A stretch of 64,000 nucleotides of DNA from Christiangramia portivictoriae DSM 23547 (GTDB taxonomy: Bacteria; Bacteroidota; Bacteroidia; Flavobacteriales; Flavobacteriaceae), in contig NZ_AUHF01000007.1 of NCBI RefSeq assembly GCF_000423045.1, positions 124,001-188,000 of the forward strand, read 5' to 3'. Shown piece by piece: positions 33,592-43,291 of the stretch. Under the pieces are notes generated by a model. It ran no database searches. It was not told where the DNA came from and worked only from the letters and a program-made list of their open reading frames with translations. The translations under genes were made by a program, and so were the position numbers. Within the stretch, counting starts at the first letter, position 1, and each line of letters begins with the position of its first letter.

Positions 33592-34494
33592 TTAGTAACT
33601 CCACATGTCTTGTTCAAAATTTCGAATTTGCTCCTTTATTCTTTGGGATTCGAGCAATTGCATAAACGCATTATCTGCTATATAATCGTCAATCTCTCTA
33701 TCACCCTGTACGTTATCCTCTTTGTAAATAACTCCGTCGAAACGTCTGGCGTTCAACAAGTGATCAAAGTTAATGGTTTGGGCAGTATTACCACCGGTAA
33801 ATACAAGTGCGTCATGCAAAACTTCACGTGCATCCGGATACCAAACCCAGAACAACTCAACAAGATCTGTTTGTCCTGAATCGATGAAGTTAACATCTGG
33901 TGCTACCGGAGCGATTCCCAGAATTCTGTATTTCAATTCTGCAAGACGCTTATCAAAATACCATATTCCACGAATGTGATACTCCACGATATCTGCCGCA
34001 CCAAGATCACGACGATCAATAAATTGAGCATCTACTTCTTCCCCGGCATTGTACTGCTCGATCCCCAGGTCTGTCGTATCCACCTTGGAAATGGTTGCAC
34101 TAATATCCTTTAGCGTACGCTTTTCAGTAAAATAAGAATCGGCGTAAACGTTCTGAATCTTACCCTGCTTAATAGCGCTCGTTAAGACATCATAAAGCGA
34201 TCTTCTGCTTGATCCAATATTATTGGTATCGATTGGATAATACATTGGGAAATTCACTCTTTCATCAAGATCGATGATCTCCCAGGTGCTTTTAGACCAT
34301 AAAATATCACGGTCTCCAACGTATCCATATTCAAGAGGTTTGTCTTCCTGATCTACCATAGCCTGAGCCTGCGATTTCTTCCCGATATCCTCGGGTTTTT
34401 TCGCATTCAGGATGTTTGCCTGACCGAAAGAAGAAGCACTCATCATCATCACAAAACCATAAACAAAAATTTCTTTCAAGCTCATTGTCTTCAA
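33592..34494 (-). CDS. gldN: Gliding/type IX secretion protein GldN
   Basis: A 300-residue periplasmic protein of the type IX secretion system: a signal peptide (residues 1-25, cleavage near SSFGQ-A) and the GldN core. In known systems GldN forms a periplasmic ring with the lipoprotein GldK under the outer membrane. The gene follows gldM after 3 bases, in the fixed order K-L-M-N, and is closed by a strong terminator. Start may be Met1 or Met4. Confidence 0.95.
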   Translation of the reverse strand: MKTMSLKEIFVYGFVMMMSASSFGQANILNAKKPEDIGKKSQAQAMVDQEDKPLEYGYVGDRDILWSKSTWEIIDLDERVNFPMYYPIDTNNIGSSRRSLYDVLTSAIKQGKIQNVYADSYFTEKRTLKDISATISKVDTTDLGIEQYNAGEEVDAQFIDRRDLGAADIVEYHIRGIWYFDKRLAELKYRILGIAPVAPDVNFIDSGQTDLVELFWVWYPDAREVLHDALVFTGGNTAQTINFDHLLNARRFDGVIYKEDNVQGDREIDDYIADNAFMQLLESQRIKEQIRNFEQDMWSY

Positions 34495-34497
34495 TTT

Positions 34498-36048
34498 TTA
34501 GTTTGTAAGCTCAATTACGACCGGCGCAACTTTCTTAAGCTTATAACTTGAGTTCCCCTGAAGGGAAGCATTAATATCATAAATCTGTACAGATTCACCT
34601 CTTCCTGCTCTTCTTAAAGCGGCTTTGGCTCTATCATCCAAACGGCTACCATTCACATTGATAGTAGGCTGTCCCGGTACTTTAAATTTGAAACCAGTTA
34701 CATTCAGGTTCAGATCGAAATCAAAATCCGGAAGGTTAGCACCAATAGTTGCTATCTCTAAAGAATTTCTCTGCATAGATACAGAACCATCCTCTCCACG
34801 AATCGTACCAACAGGTCTAGGTATATCTTTAACACGGAAGGTTTTTCTATCTGAAACTGTTTTACCTCCTGGAAGTTCTCCACTCACGCTAATAGTAACT
34901 TCTCTAGCCTGCAGCGTGGTCACATCCATCATATAACTTCCAGCACCACCAGAAGCTCTTAGTCCCGGAGCATTTGCACTAACGCTACTTACACCCGGAA
35001 TGGAGATCGTCATCGGGTTCTGAACCCCACGATAAACCACATTCATCTTATCTGCGGAAATCACGGCTGAATTAGGTAAAGGAATTACGTTATAAGAATC
35101 TGAGATCTCGATACTTTTCAACGAGTCATTCTCAAGATACTGAAGCTCTCCAGTAATTTTTTGCTCACCTACATTTCCTGCAGGAAACTTTAATACTACC
35201 TGTCCAGCCTGAGTGTTTTCAACCTCTTTCCCGTTTATGGTAACCTTTTCGAATTGTAATGTATTATCGAAACGACCAAGTACTACTTTACCGCTAAATT
35301 CCTCACCGCTAAAAAATGCTGGTTTATCTGGAATTACGATAGCCTGGTAATTACTTAAAGAAACATCACTCTGTAACTGTCCCGATAACATTTGAGATAG
35401 GATCTCGCTTTCTGTACTTTTAATATCAGATTGTATCTGAGTCATTTTCGTTAAAGATGCGATCAATGGAAATCCCTGGTAGTTGTAATACAACCACGGT
35501 TTGGTAACACCATCACCATCAGTCACCTCTTCCGTAGAAAATTCTCTTCTTACATTAGCTGCAAGCTGAGGATATTTATCTTCAAGGATCGCTGATACTT
35601 CTTCACGATAAGTATTAATTTGATTTACAAATTCCTCACCGGCAGGAGAAACTCTTCCACTTTGAAAGAACATTTCATCCAGCTGATCTGACTTATCCAT
35701 TTCTTCGTAGTTCCATTTACCGTTCTCCTCCTTCTCCATTTCTGCAGTAAGATCATTCTTTACTCCTTCAATATAATCATTGAGTTGAGCAGATAACTGG
35801 TCGATTTGATCGGCTTTTTCCTTAATTGAGGTGTACTTGGCTGGCTGCTCATCCACTTTTTCAGCAAGACCGGCCATATAAGCGGCATTTCGGTTCTCAG
35901 CAGTAGCATTTGCCGTACTCAATTTTTCATTCATCATTCCAAAAGCGGTAAGTACCTCTTTGGACATATTTAGTGCCATCATAGCGATGAAAACCAGGTA
36001 CATTAGGTTAATCATCTTCTGCCTTGGCGATTGTTTTCCGGATGCCAT
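34498..36048 (-). CDS. gldM: Gliding motor protein GldM
   Basis: A 516-residue protein with one N-terminal membrane helix (MINLMYLVFIAMMALNM, about 12-28) and a long periplasmic part of helical then beta domains. Together with GldL it forms the proton-powered rotary motor that drives gliding and type IX secretion. It lies 47 bases after gldL. Length is normal for the family. Confidence 0.96.
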   Translation of the reverse strand: MASGKQSPRQKMINLMYLVFIAMMALNMSKEVLTAFGMMNEKLSTANATAENRNAAYMAGLAEKVDEQPAKYTSIKEKADQIDQLSAQLNDYIEGVKNDLTAEMEKEENGKWNYEEMDKSDQLDEMFFQSGRVSPAGEEFVNQINTYREEVSAILEDKYPQLAANVRREFSTEEVTDGDGVTKPWLYYNYQGFPLIASLTKMTQIQSDIKSTESEILSQMLSGQLQSDVSLSNYQAIVIPDKPAFFSGEEFSGKVVLGRFDNTLQFEKVTINGKEVENTQAGQVVLKFPAGNVGEQKITGELQYLENDSLKSIEISDSYNVIPLPNSAVISADKMNVVYRGVQNPMTISIPGVSSVSANAPGLRASGGAGSYMMDVTTLQAREVTISVSGELPGGKTVSDRKTFRVKDIPRPVGTIRGEDGSVSMQRNSLEIATIGANLPDFDFDLNLNVTGFKFKVPGQPTINVNGSRLDDRAKAALRRAGRGESVQIYDINASLQGNSSYKLKKVAPVVIELTN

Positions 36049-36095
36049 GTCTAATTAGATATTTTAATTAATAAATCGTTTAATTGAAAATTCAA

Positions 36096-36743
36096 TTAGA
36101 CTCTTGGTTTTCCGTTCATAGCAGTTAGCATACCTCCGTAAACATTGTTCAGTGAAGCCATATTGTTTGCTAACGAATCCATTTGCGCTTTAAGTTTACC
36201 AGCATTCTCTGCAACTGCCTGGTTCACCTCTGCCTGCTTGGAAGCAGATTCAACCTGTACTTTATAAATATTGTTCAAAGTTTCCATTTGAGCAGCAGCT
36301 ACGGTTAATTCTTCGCTGTATTTCTTTTGAGAAGCCATCGAGTCAACTGTTGGGGCAATTCCTTTGGCAGCTCCTTCAAAATTTCTAATACTATTACCTA
36401 GTGAGGACATAAGATCTGCATCTAGTTTTGCTTCTTTCAGCATTGCATCCAGCTTCTTAGACAAAGATGCCTCTGCTTCTTTTTGTTCCACAACCACAGC
36501 TTCTCTTTTAGTACCTGTTCCACCAGCCAGTTCTGGATATACTAATGACCAGTCCAGTTCATCATCGATTGGTTCAAATGCAGAATATGCAAATACAAGT
36601 GCTTCTACGATAAGACCGGCAATAAGCATTTCATTACCACCCGGCCAGTGCATAATTTTAAATAACGCCCCTAAAATAACTACAGATGCACCAAGACCAT
36701 ACACCATGTTGGTCACCCGTTTTGCTCCTCTTGATTTTGCCAT
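36096..36743 (-). CDS. gldL: Gliding motor protein GldL
   Basis: A 215-residue inner-membrane protein with two helices (about 14-32 and 38-56) and a cytoplasmic coiled coil. The acidic residue of the second helix, Glu47 in LIVEALVFAY, corresponds to the conserved glutamate (Glu49 in Flavobacterium johnsoniae) that is thought to carry protons. It makes the motor with GldM. It is followed 47 bases later by gldM and preceded by gldK. Confidence 0.96.
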   Translation of the reverse strand: MAKSRGAKRVTNMVYGLGASVVILGALFKIMHWPGGNEMLIAGLIVEALVFAYSAFEPIDDELDWSLVYPELAGGTGTKREAVVVEQKEAEASLSKKLDAMLKEAKLDADLMSSLGNSIRNFEGAAKGIAPTVDSMASQKKYSEELTVAAAQMETLNNIYKVQVESASKQAEVNQAVAENAGKLKAQMDSLANNMASLNNVYGGMLTAMNGKPRV

Positions 36744-36797
36744 AACTTTAAGCTTTAAATTTTCTTGTTGGTTTATTGATAGGTTGAAGTTCTAAGT

Positions 36798-38162
36798 TTA
36801 TTTACTCGATTGATTTAGGGTAACATCTGTTCCAAGGTAATCCTGAACAGTTCTAAATCCAATATAGCTACGTGCTGAGTCCATGTACTCGTAATCTCTC
36901 GAGCTCACCTGTAAGAAGTATGCTACATCTTTCCATGAACCACCTCTTACTACTTTTCTCAAATCTTGTGGATTATTTACCGTTGGATTCATTGTGGACA
37001 TGTATTCATAAGATCCTGGATCATAACTCGAATCTACCCATTCTGCTACATTTCCAGCCATATTGTACAATCCGTAATCATTTGGATCATAAGATTTGGC
37101 TTCTACAGTATAAAGAGCCTGATCTGCCGCGTAGTCTCCTCGAAGTGGCTTGAAATTAGCCATAAAACATCCACGATCATTCAAGGTATAAGGACCACCC
37201 CATGGGTACGTTCCACCTTCCAGACCTCCACGAGCGGCGTATTCCCACTCACCTTCTGTAGGTAACCTGTAAGAAGGTACGTTGGCGTCTCCTTTTTCTC
37301 TTCGGAAGTCGTTGTGATACTTAGTTCTCCACTGTGTAAATGCTCTCGCCTGCTTCCAGGAAACACCTACCACTGGGTACTCATCAAATGCACTATGCCA
37401 GAAATAGTCATTATGCATAGGCTCATTATAGGAGTAATTGAAATCTCTAATCCAAACTGTCGTATCAGGATAAACTGAAACTTCCTCATTCTTAATATAG
37501 TTACTACGGTTACCCTGCTTTTTGGCAGCCGACTGTATATCCATATAAGAATATTTGAACTTTAATTTTTTAACGTCGATCGTTCTCTGCCCGTTGTAAA
37601 CTTCATTCATTGGAATGTACATGGAGTCCATTACTTCGGCATAGTAAACATCTGGATAATCTTCAGTATCCCAGTATATCTCCACATCCTTGTTGAGCCT
37701 TCTGTTCGAGTAATCTTCTGAAGGACCACCCTGCCCGTAAGTGTTCAGCATATACTCTTCGTACGGTGTCATGTTTCCTTCTTCAGCATCTGCAAAGGCA
37801 AATTCGCCAATTCCATCATCACCAGCAGTAGCACCTTGCAACTCAGCCATTTTAGCTAGTTCAACCCGTACTACCGAATCTTTTACCCAATCTACAAATT
37901 GACGGTATTCAGAATTAGTGATCTCCGTCTCGTCCATATAAAACGAACGAACAGTAACCGTTTTTGGAGGTGCATTCTTCTGCCCGGCGATATCATCATC
38001 AGATTTACCCATGACGAACGAACCACCAGGAATTAATGTCATACCATAAGGTTTCTCCGGATTCCACTTCTTTCCCTCCGCACCTACTAGCTGTCCACGA
38101 TCGCCTCCACCACAGCTTGAAAGCAAGGCCAGAACAGCAATGAGCGAAATATACTTCTTCAT
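36798..38162 (-). CDS. gldK: Gliding/type IX secretion lipoprotein GldK
   Basis: A 454-residue outer-membrane lipoprotein: lipobox LLSSC with Cys17. The body has the FGE-sulfatase fold (FVMGKSDDD, SEWVD-like AEWVDSSYD, VRGGSW), used here structurally. GldK rings with GldN in the type IX secretion complex. First gene of the gldKLMN operon, 54 bases before gldL. A 117-base gap separates it from the upstream arginase-like gene. Confidence 0.95.
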   Translation of the reverse strand: MKKYISLIAVLALLSSCGGGDRGQLVGAEGKKWNPEKPYGMTLIPGGSFVMGKSDDDIAGQKNAPPKTVTVRSFYMDETEITNSEYRQFVDWVKDSVVRVELAKMAELQGATAGDDGIGEFAFADAEEGNMTPYEEYMLNTYGQGGPSEDYSNRRLNKDVEIYWDTEDYPDVYYAEVMDSMYIPMNEVYNGQRTIDVKKLKFKYSYMDIQSAAKKQGNRSNYIKNEEVSVYPDTTVWIRDFNYSYNEPMHNDYFWHSAFDEYPVVGVSWKQARAFTQWRTKYHNDFRREKGDANVPSYRLPTEGEWEYAARGGLEGGTYPWGGPYTLNDRGCFMANFKPLRGDYAADQALYTVEAKSYDPNDYGLYNMAGNVAEWVDSSYDPGSYEYMSTMNPTVNNPQDLRKVVRGGSWKDVAYFLQVSSRDYEYMDSARSYIGFRTVQDYLGTDVTLNQSSK

Positions 38163-38279
38163 AATTATCTTAGGTTAAGACATTTTGATTTACGGCAGTA
38201 AACCTATCTAAATATTTTTTAAAAAACAATATTTCCGATAAAAATACAGCAATTACCGATAATGCCTGACTTTAATATT

Positions 38280-39440
38280 TTATACCTCGTTTTTTCTTTT
38301 AGCCTTATACCATCGTTCCGGGATAACCTGGTTGCAAGCCTCCAGGTAATCTTCTTCACTGCATGGTAATAACGTATGCCTTTTCAATTTATTATTGACC
38401 GAATTTAAAAAAGGAATTTCGATCCACCATCGCCCGCTCACAGGACTCTTGAAGAACACCAGTATATCGTCATCTATAGGTACCTGGTACTTTATAAATT
38501 CTTTTTTAGCCGAAATGGTATTCTCGTTGGTACGATAATTCACCCCTTCAATAAAATACCAGATGATCTGTGCGAGCAGTGTATCTGTAAGCTTATTCAT
38601 CTCATTCTGGTATTCATAGACACCAAATGAACTTACTTTATCGCTTATTCCCGCATAACGTGATAATGCACAAATTTCCCTGCCATTGAAGCCATTGGGA
38701 CTGCTGAAATAATCTGAATTGGCAGATGCCGAATCTATAGATCTTATGTCGAGACCTACAAGATTTGCATTTCTCATGATGGGTTCCATATGACCAATAT
38801 TTGAGGTGACTTCGCCTAACCGGTAAGCTTCAAAAAACAATCGTTCCATCAATTCAATTTCCTCCTGGGAATTGAAATAAGTTTGATAACCGATAGTTGA
38901 ATAATTAAATAAATTATAAGGCTTATCTACGACGATTTTTCCTACAAACGACTGATTACTAATAGGCTTATCTGCATCACCAAGGTCAAACTTACTATCA
39001 ATATTTACCAGGTTCACCATTTGATCAAGGGAATCATACGCACGGTATTGAGCATAGATTAAATCCTGACTTCCTCCTAAAATAACAGGGATAATGTTCT
39101 GCTTTATAAGTGCTGAACAAAGACTTGAAACCGCATAATATGTATCTTCTACCGTATCTCCTGCGTTGATATCACCCAGGTCTGCAAGTTTTAAATGCCA
39201 GTTTCCGGGATACAATCCATATAACTGCCTCCGTAATTGCACAAAATCGGGGACCGAATCTCCGCTTACTGCCCGGCGATTTTCCCTTACCCCAAATATT
39301 GCTACATTCACCCTATCCAGGTCTGGCAACCCCTGATTGGATGTATGAAGTTTTAATTGACCACCTATGGTTTGTGGATTCAGGTTTGTGACCTCATCCA
39401 GTAATTGTTCTGATACAGGACTAAGAAAGTCGAACTCCAT
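38280..39440 (-). CDS. Arginase/ureohydrolase-fold protein with lost metal ligands
   Basis: A 386-residue protein that follows the ureohydrolase fold, often annotated as formimidoylglutamase. The metal sites are degraded: the GGDHS motif reads GGSQD, the DAHxD motif reads DSKFD, and the DxDxxDP motif reads DIRSIDS. Three of the usual ligand positions are thus changed, two of them histidines. It is therefore probably not a catalyst. It lies between topA (3-base gap) and gldK, so it may have a structural or regulatory role tied to the type IX secretion genes. Confidence 0.8.
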   Translation of the reverse strand: MEFDFLSPVSEQLLDEVTNLNPQTIGGQLKLHTSNQGLPDLDRVNVAIFGVRENRRAVSGDSVPDFVQLRRQLYGLYPGNWHLKLADLGDINAGDTVEDTYYAVSSLCSALIKQNIIPVILGGSQDLIYAQYRAYDSLDQMVNLVNIDSKFDLGDADKPISNQSFVGKIVVDKPYNLFNYSTIGYQTYFNSQEEIELMERLFFEAYRLGEVTSNIGHMEPIMRNANLVGLDIRSIDSASANSDYFSSPNGFNGREICALSRYAGISDKVSSFGVYEYQNEMNKLTDTLLAQIIWYFIEGVNYRTNENTISAKKEFIKYQVPIDDDILVFFKSPVSGRWWIEIPFLNSVNNKLKRHTLLPCSEEDYLEACNQVIPERWYKAKRKNEV

Positions 39441-39443
39441 ATA

Positions 39444-42008
39444 TTATTTCTTTTTAGGGGATGTCTTTTTCGTTGTTTTCTTAGCCGTGGTCTTTTTTGC
39501 TGTAGTTTTCTTTGGTGCGGCTTTCTTTTTAGCTGGCTTTTTCTTGACAGCCTTTTTCTTGGTTTTACCGCTTTTTTCCAGAATATCCTGTACTTCTTCG
39601 AGAGTCAGTTCCTGGGCGTTGGTAGTCTTAGGAAGCTCCACCTTGGCTTTGCCTTTAATAACATTAAAACGTCCCCAGCGAGCTTTCTCTACACGAATTC
39701 CCTCTTCTTCCCAGTGATGGATTAACTTATCCTTTTCCTTCTGAATCTTGTCATCGATCAATTGTTCAATATCCTTATCTGAAAGGTTGTCGAAATCATA
39801 CTTTTTGTTCACATTAATGAACATTCCGTTCCATTTTAAGTAAGGTCCAAATCTACCTACTCCTTTTTGTACCGGATGATCTTTGTATTCATAAATAGGT
39901 GCATCGGCCTTCTCCTTTTCTTTTATGAGTTCCATAGCCCTATCAAACTCGACACTTAAAGGATCTTCCCCTTTTTCGAGAGATACGAAGGTCTTGCCGA
40001 AGCGCACGTAAGGACCATAACGACCGTTATTCACCTCAACACTTTCGCCTTTATATTCACCTAAAGTTTTTGGTAACTGAAACAGGTCCATCGCCTGCTC
40101 ATAAGTAAGCGTTTCCATGCTCTGGTCCGGACTTAAACTGGCAAAACGAGGTTTTTCTTCATCTTCCACACTTCCAATCTGCACCATTGGTCCAAATTTA
40201 CCCAGACGAACACTTACAGGTTTACCGGTTTCGGGATCTTCACCCAGTATTCTCTCCCCAACTTCTCTTTCAGCATTTTGTGCAACATCCTGAACATGAG
40301 GATGGAAATCCTTATAAAAGTCCTTCATCATAGACTTCCACTCTTCATTTCCTTCAGCTATGTTATCGAAACTTTCTTCGACCCTGGCCGTAAAGTTATA
40401 ATCCAGAATATTGGAAAAATGGTTCACTAAAAAGTCATTAACAACCATTCCTGTAGCAGTGGGAACCAGTTTACCTTTATCACTTCCAACGGTTTCAGAT
40501 AACTTATCTTCCCTGATCTTTTGATCCTTCAATGTGAATTGCAGATACTCCCTTTCGGTCCCATCTACAGAACCTTTTTCTATATAATTTCTGGATTGAA
40601 CGGTAGAGATTGTTGGCGCATATGTAGACGGCCTTCCAATTCCAAGTTCTTCCAGTTTCTTCACGAGTGAAGCTTCCGTATAGCGATATGGAGGCCTGGT
40701 AAATCTTTCGGTTGCCGTGATATATTCATTGGTAAGAGATTGAGAAACTTTCAAAGCCGGTAACATTCCGCTTTGTTCTTCATCCTCATCATCACTACCT
40801 TCAAGGTATACTTTCAGGAATCCATCAAATTTAAGCACCTCACCATTTGCAGTGAACTGGTTATCATGCTTATCTGCATCGATCTTTACATTGGTTCTCT
40901 CCAGTTGCGCATCGCTCATTTGTGAAGCGATCGCTCTTTTCCAGATAAGTTCATATAATCTTTGCTGATCCCGATCTCCGGAAATCGTATGTTTTTTAAA
41001 GCTGGTTGGGCGAATTGCTTCGTGAGCTTCCTGCGCTCCCTTGGATTTTCCTTTGAACTGCCGTGCCTTGGCATATTTATCTCCGTAGGCTTTCTCAATT
41101 TCTTCCTTGGCTCCCTTTCTTGCTTCTTCGGAAAGGTTTACAGAATCTGTTCTCATATAAGTAATATGACCGGCTTCGTAAAGACGTTGCGCCATCGTCA
41201 TGGTTTTACTTACTGAAAAGTACAGTTTCCTAGCAGCCTCCTGTTGTAAGGTCGATGTGGTAAATGGAGGTGCGGGAGATTTTTTCGCTGGTTTTGTGGT
41301 AAGATCTGCCACCTTAAAGCTAGCGCCGAGGTTATCCTTCAGAAATTGTTCTGCCTCCTCTTTGGTATCAAAGTTCTTCGGAATCTTAGCCTTAAAAGAC
41401 TTTCCTTCTTCCGTAGAAAATTCAGCATCAATTCTATAAGAAGCCTGTGCGGTAAAATCCTGAATTTCTCTTTCACGCTCTACGATCAATCTTACTGCTA
41501 CAGATTGTACTCGCCCTGCTGAAAGTCCTCCTTTTACTTTTCTCCAAAGCACCGGTGAAAGCTCATAACCTACCAGCCTATCCAGGACTCTACGTGCCTG
41601 CTGGGCATTAACCAAATTATAATCTATTTTCCTGGGATTATCAATCGCTTTCAGGATCGCCGTTTTGGTGATCTCATGAAATACGATCCTTTTGGTTTTG
41701 TCGTCTTCCAGCTTAAGTTCCTCAGCAAGGTGCCAGGCGATTGCCTCTCCCTCCCGATCCTCGTCACTCGCCAGCCATACCATTTCAGCAGTTTTAGCAA
41801 GACTTCTAAGCTTTTTTACAACATCCTTCTTGTCTTTGGATACAATATATTTAGGTGTGAAATCCCCTTCAGTATCTACCCCTATCTCTTTAGTTGGCAG
41901 ATCGGCAATGTGCCCAAAACTGGAAGCGACTTTATAATCACTTCCAAGAAACTTTTCAATGGTTTTAGCCTTCGCAGGAGACTCAACAATCACTAAATTC
42001 TTAGCCAT
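39444..42008 (-). CDS. topA: DNA topoisomerase I
   Basis: An 854-residue type IA topoisomerase that relaxes negative supercoils. The Toprim domain (IVESPAKAKTIEKFLG and DEDREGEAIAWHL) is followed by the active-site tyrosine in ITYMRTDS, Tyr284. Several C-terminal DNA-binding repeats (NGRYGPYVRFGKTF, GVGRFGPYLKWNG) come next, and a lysine- and alanine-rich tail of about 40 residues ends the protein, resembling histone H1. I start at the ATG giving MAKNLVIVESP, 8 codons inside the open frame. Confidence 0.96.
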   Translation of the reverse strand: MAKNLVIVESPAKAKTIEKFLGSDYKVASSFGHIADLPTKEIGVDTEGDFTPKYIVSKDKKDVVKKLRSLAKTAEMVWLASDEDREGEAIAWHLAEELKLEDDKTKRIVFHEITKTAILKAIDNPRKIDYNLVNAQQARRVLDRLVGYELSPVLWRKVKGGLSAGRVQSVAVRLIVEREREIQDFTAQASYRIDAEFSTEEGKSFKAKIPKNFDTKEEAEQFLKDNLGASFKVADLTTKPAKKSPAPPFTTSTLQQEAARKLYFSVSKTMTMAQRLYEAGHITYMRTDSVNLSEEARKGAKEEIEKAYGDKYAKARQFKGKSKGAQEAHEAIRPTSFKKHTISGDRDQQRLYELIWKRAIASQMSDAQLERTNVKIDADKHDNQFTANGEVLKFDGFLKVYLEGSDDEDEEQSGMLPALKVSQSLTNEYITATERFTRPPYRYTEASLVKKLEELGIGRPSTYAPTISTVQSRNYIEKGSVDGTEREYLQFTLKDQKIREDKLSETVGSDKGKLVPTATGMVVNDFLVNHFSNILDYNFTARVEESFDNIAEGNEEWKSMMKDFYKDFHPHVQDVAQNAEREVGERILGEDPETGKPVSVRLGKFGPMVQIGSVEDEEKPRFASLSPDQSMETLTYEQAMDLFQLPKTLGEYKGESVEVNNGRYGPYVRFGKTFVSLEKGEDPLSVEFDRAMELIKEKEKADAPIYEYKDHPVQKGVGRFGPYLKWNGMFINVNKKYDFDNLSDKDIEQLIDDKIQKEKDKLIHHWEEEGIRVEKARWGRFNVIKGKAKVELPKTTNAQELTLEEVQDILEKSGKTKKKAVKKKPAKKKAAPKKTTAKKTTAKKTTKKTSPKKK

Positions 42009-42029
42009 AAATCTGTTGGTTTGTAGTTG

Positions 42030-42037
42030 CAAAAGTA
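42030..42037 (-). promoter_or_regulatory. Putative -7 element of topA
   Basis: Minus strand TACTTTTG, matching TAnnTTTG, 21 bases before the topA ATG. No clear TTTG at -33. Confidence 0.45.
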
Positions 42038-42157
42038 TATCAATTTTTTAATCTGCCACTAAACTTCAATTAAAACGGGCAGAAGGCCAGCAAAAACAAC
42101 CAGCTATAAAGGGCCATTGAAATACTTAAATTTTTCTGAAGGACTATTCAGCAAATG

Positions 42158-43168
42158 TTATTCTGTGTGAAAAAATACGGAGGAAACTCCCGGCATATCA
42201 TACTGCAGATCTGGTGAAATATTTCCTGAAACTGAAGTCGCATCATTGAAAGCAAGGATCTTACCTCCATTATTTGCAGCTTCAGCAACAAATATTACGT
42301 TATACGCGCTATCATATACAAGGTTTACAGGATTCCCTAAGAGAGTATTGTCTCCAGAGATGCGCAATTGATCTTCAAGGGCCACAAAGCCATTCTGAGC
42401 GGCATTAAATTTTTCTTCAAAATTTTGAATGATATGCAATCCTCCATCTGTAGCAGATTCAGCTTCTCCTATATCTGAAAGCACCATGATCCCATTATCA
42501 AAATCCAGCCCATGTGTGCGAAGCAATCCCTGAAAAGCCACCTGCTTATTGGCTGTAGCAAGTATATTGGTAGTATAGGTTGCTGCAAAATTTCTATATA
42601 CAGCAATTTTATTCGTTTCGTCTACTGCTGCATAGAGATCGTTACCAATAAATTCCAGACCCCAAAGCTTAAATTTTGTGGTCACGACATTTCGAAGTCT
42701 GAATGAATTTTCTTCGCGAACATAAACAAAGAGTCGACCTTCCGGGGTGGTTTCGTCAAGATCGAGATCTGTATTATCTGAGACCACATAGAACTCACCC
42801 TGGACTGCAAGATCTCTACCGCTTTGGTAATGAATATTCCCGAGAATATCAGCATCAAGTTCTACTTCCACATTATTCGCGTAGTCGGTAATGTTATGAT
42901 ACGACTCCAGTCTACCCGGAATCCTGGAAACAATCGTAAAACCATTATCAGCAGGATTATAGTAAATACCTTCGGCATCTGAGGAATTCAACCTGAAAGT
43001 ACTTGAAGTAGCGTTATTAATATCAAACTTTTTAACTTCTCCATTGTGGTTTGTGGCGAGAACCCATGCGGTTGCAGAAGTTCGTACACGCTGGTTCCCA
43101 TCATCTTCACTACTGCAGGCAGCAACGAAAAATAATAATAGAAATAATTTATAAAGGTGTTTGTTCAA
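42158..43168 (-). CDS. Lipoprotein with beta-propeller-like repeats
   Basis: A 336-residue lipoprotein with lipobox FVAAC (Cys18) followed by SSEDDGN, a serine/acid sequence that in Bacteroidota often leads to surface export. The body repeats strands such as GEFYVVSDNTDLDL, GNDLYAAVDETNKIAVYRNF and YNVIFVAEAANNGGKILAF, which suggests an NHL/SMP-30-like propeller. Function is unknown. Flanked by topA and a divergent short-chain dehydrogenase. Confidence 0.75.
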   Translation of the reverse strand: MNKHLYKLFLLLFFVAACSSEDDGNQRVRTSATAWVLATNHNGEVKKFDINNATSSTFRLNSSDAEGIYYNPADNGFTIVSRIPGRLESYHNITDYANNVEVELDADILGNIHYQSGRDLAVQGEFYVVSDNTDLDLDETTPEGRLFVYVREENSFRLRNVVTTKFKLWGLEFIGNDLYAAVDETNKIAVYRNFAATYTTNILATANKQVAFQGLLRTHGLDFDNGIMVLSDIGEAESATDGGLHIIQNFEEKFNAAQNGFVALEDQLRISGDNTLLGNPVNLVYDSAYNVIFVAEAANNGGKILAFNDATSVSGNISPDLQYDMPGVSSVFFHTE

Positions 43169-43291
43169 ATCCTGATAATTTCTACGAAGATAAAATGAAT
43201 CTATTTCTGTAAAAGTTGGAATTCGTTAAATATGTGTTATTTGCCTCTATTTTAACGCAGAAAACGCTGGCGATTGGACATCTTATCCAAA

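Noticed and set aside
39367-39717. Phe/Val-rich plus-strand frame at the end of topA
   Set aside because: Shadow of the lysine-rich TopA tail, not a membrane protein.
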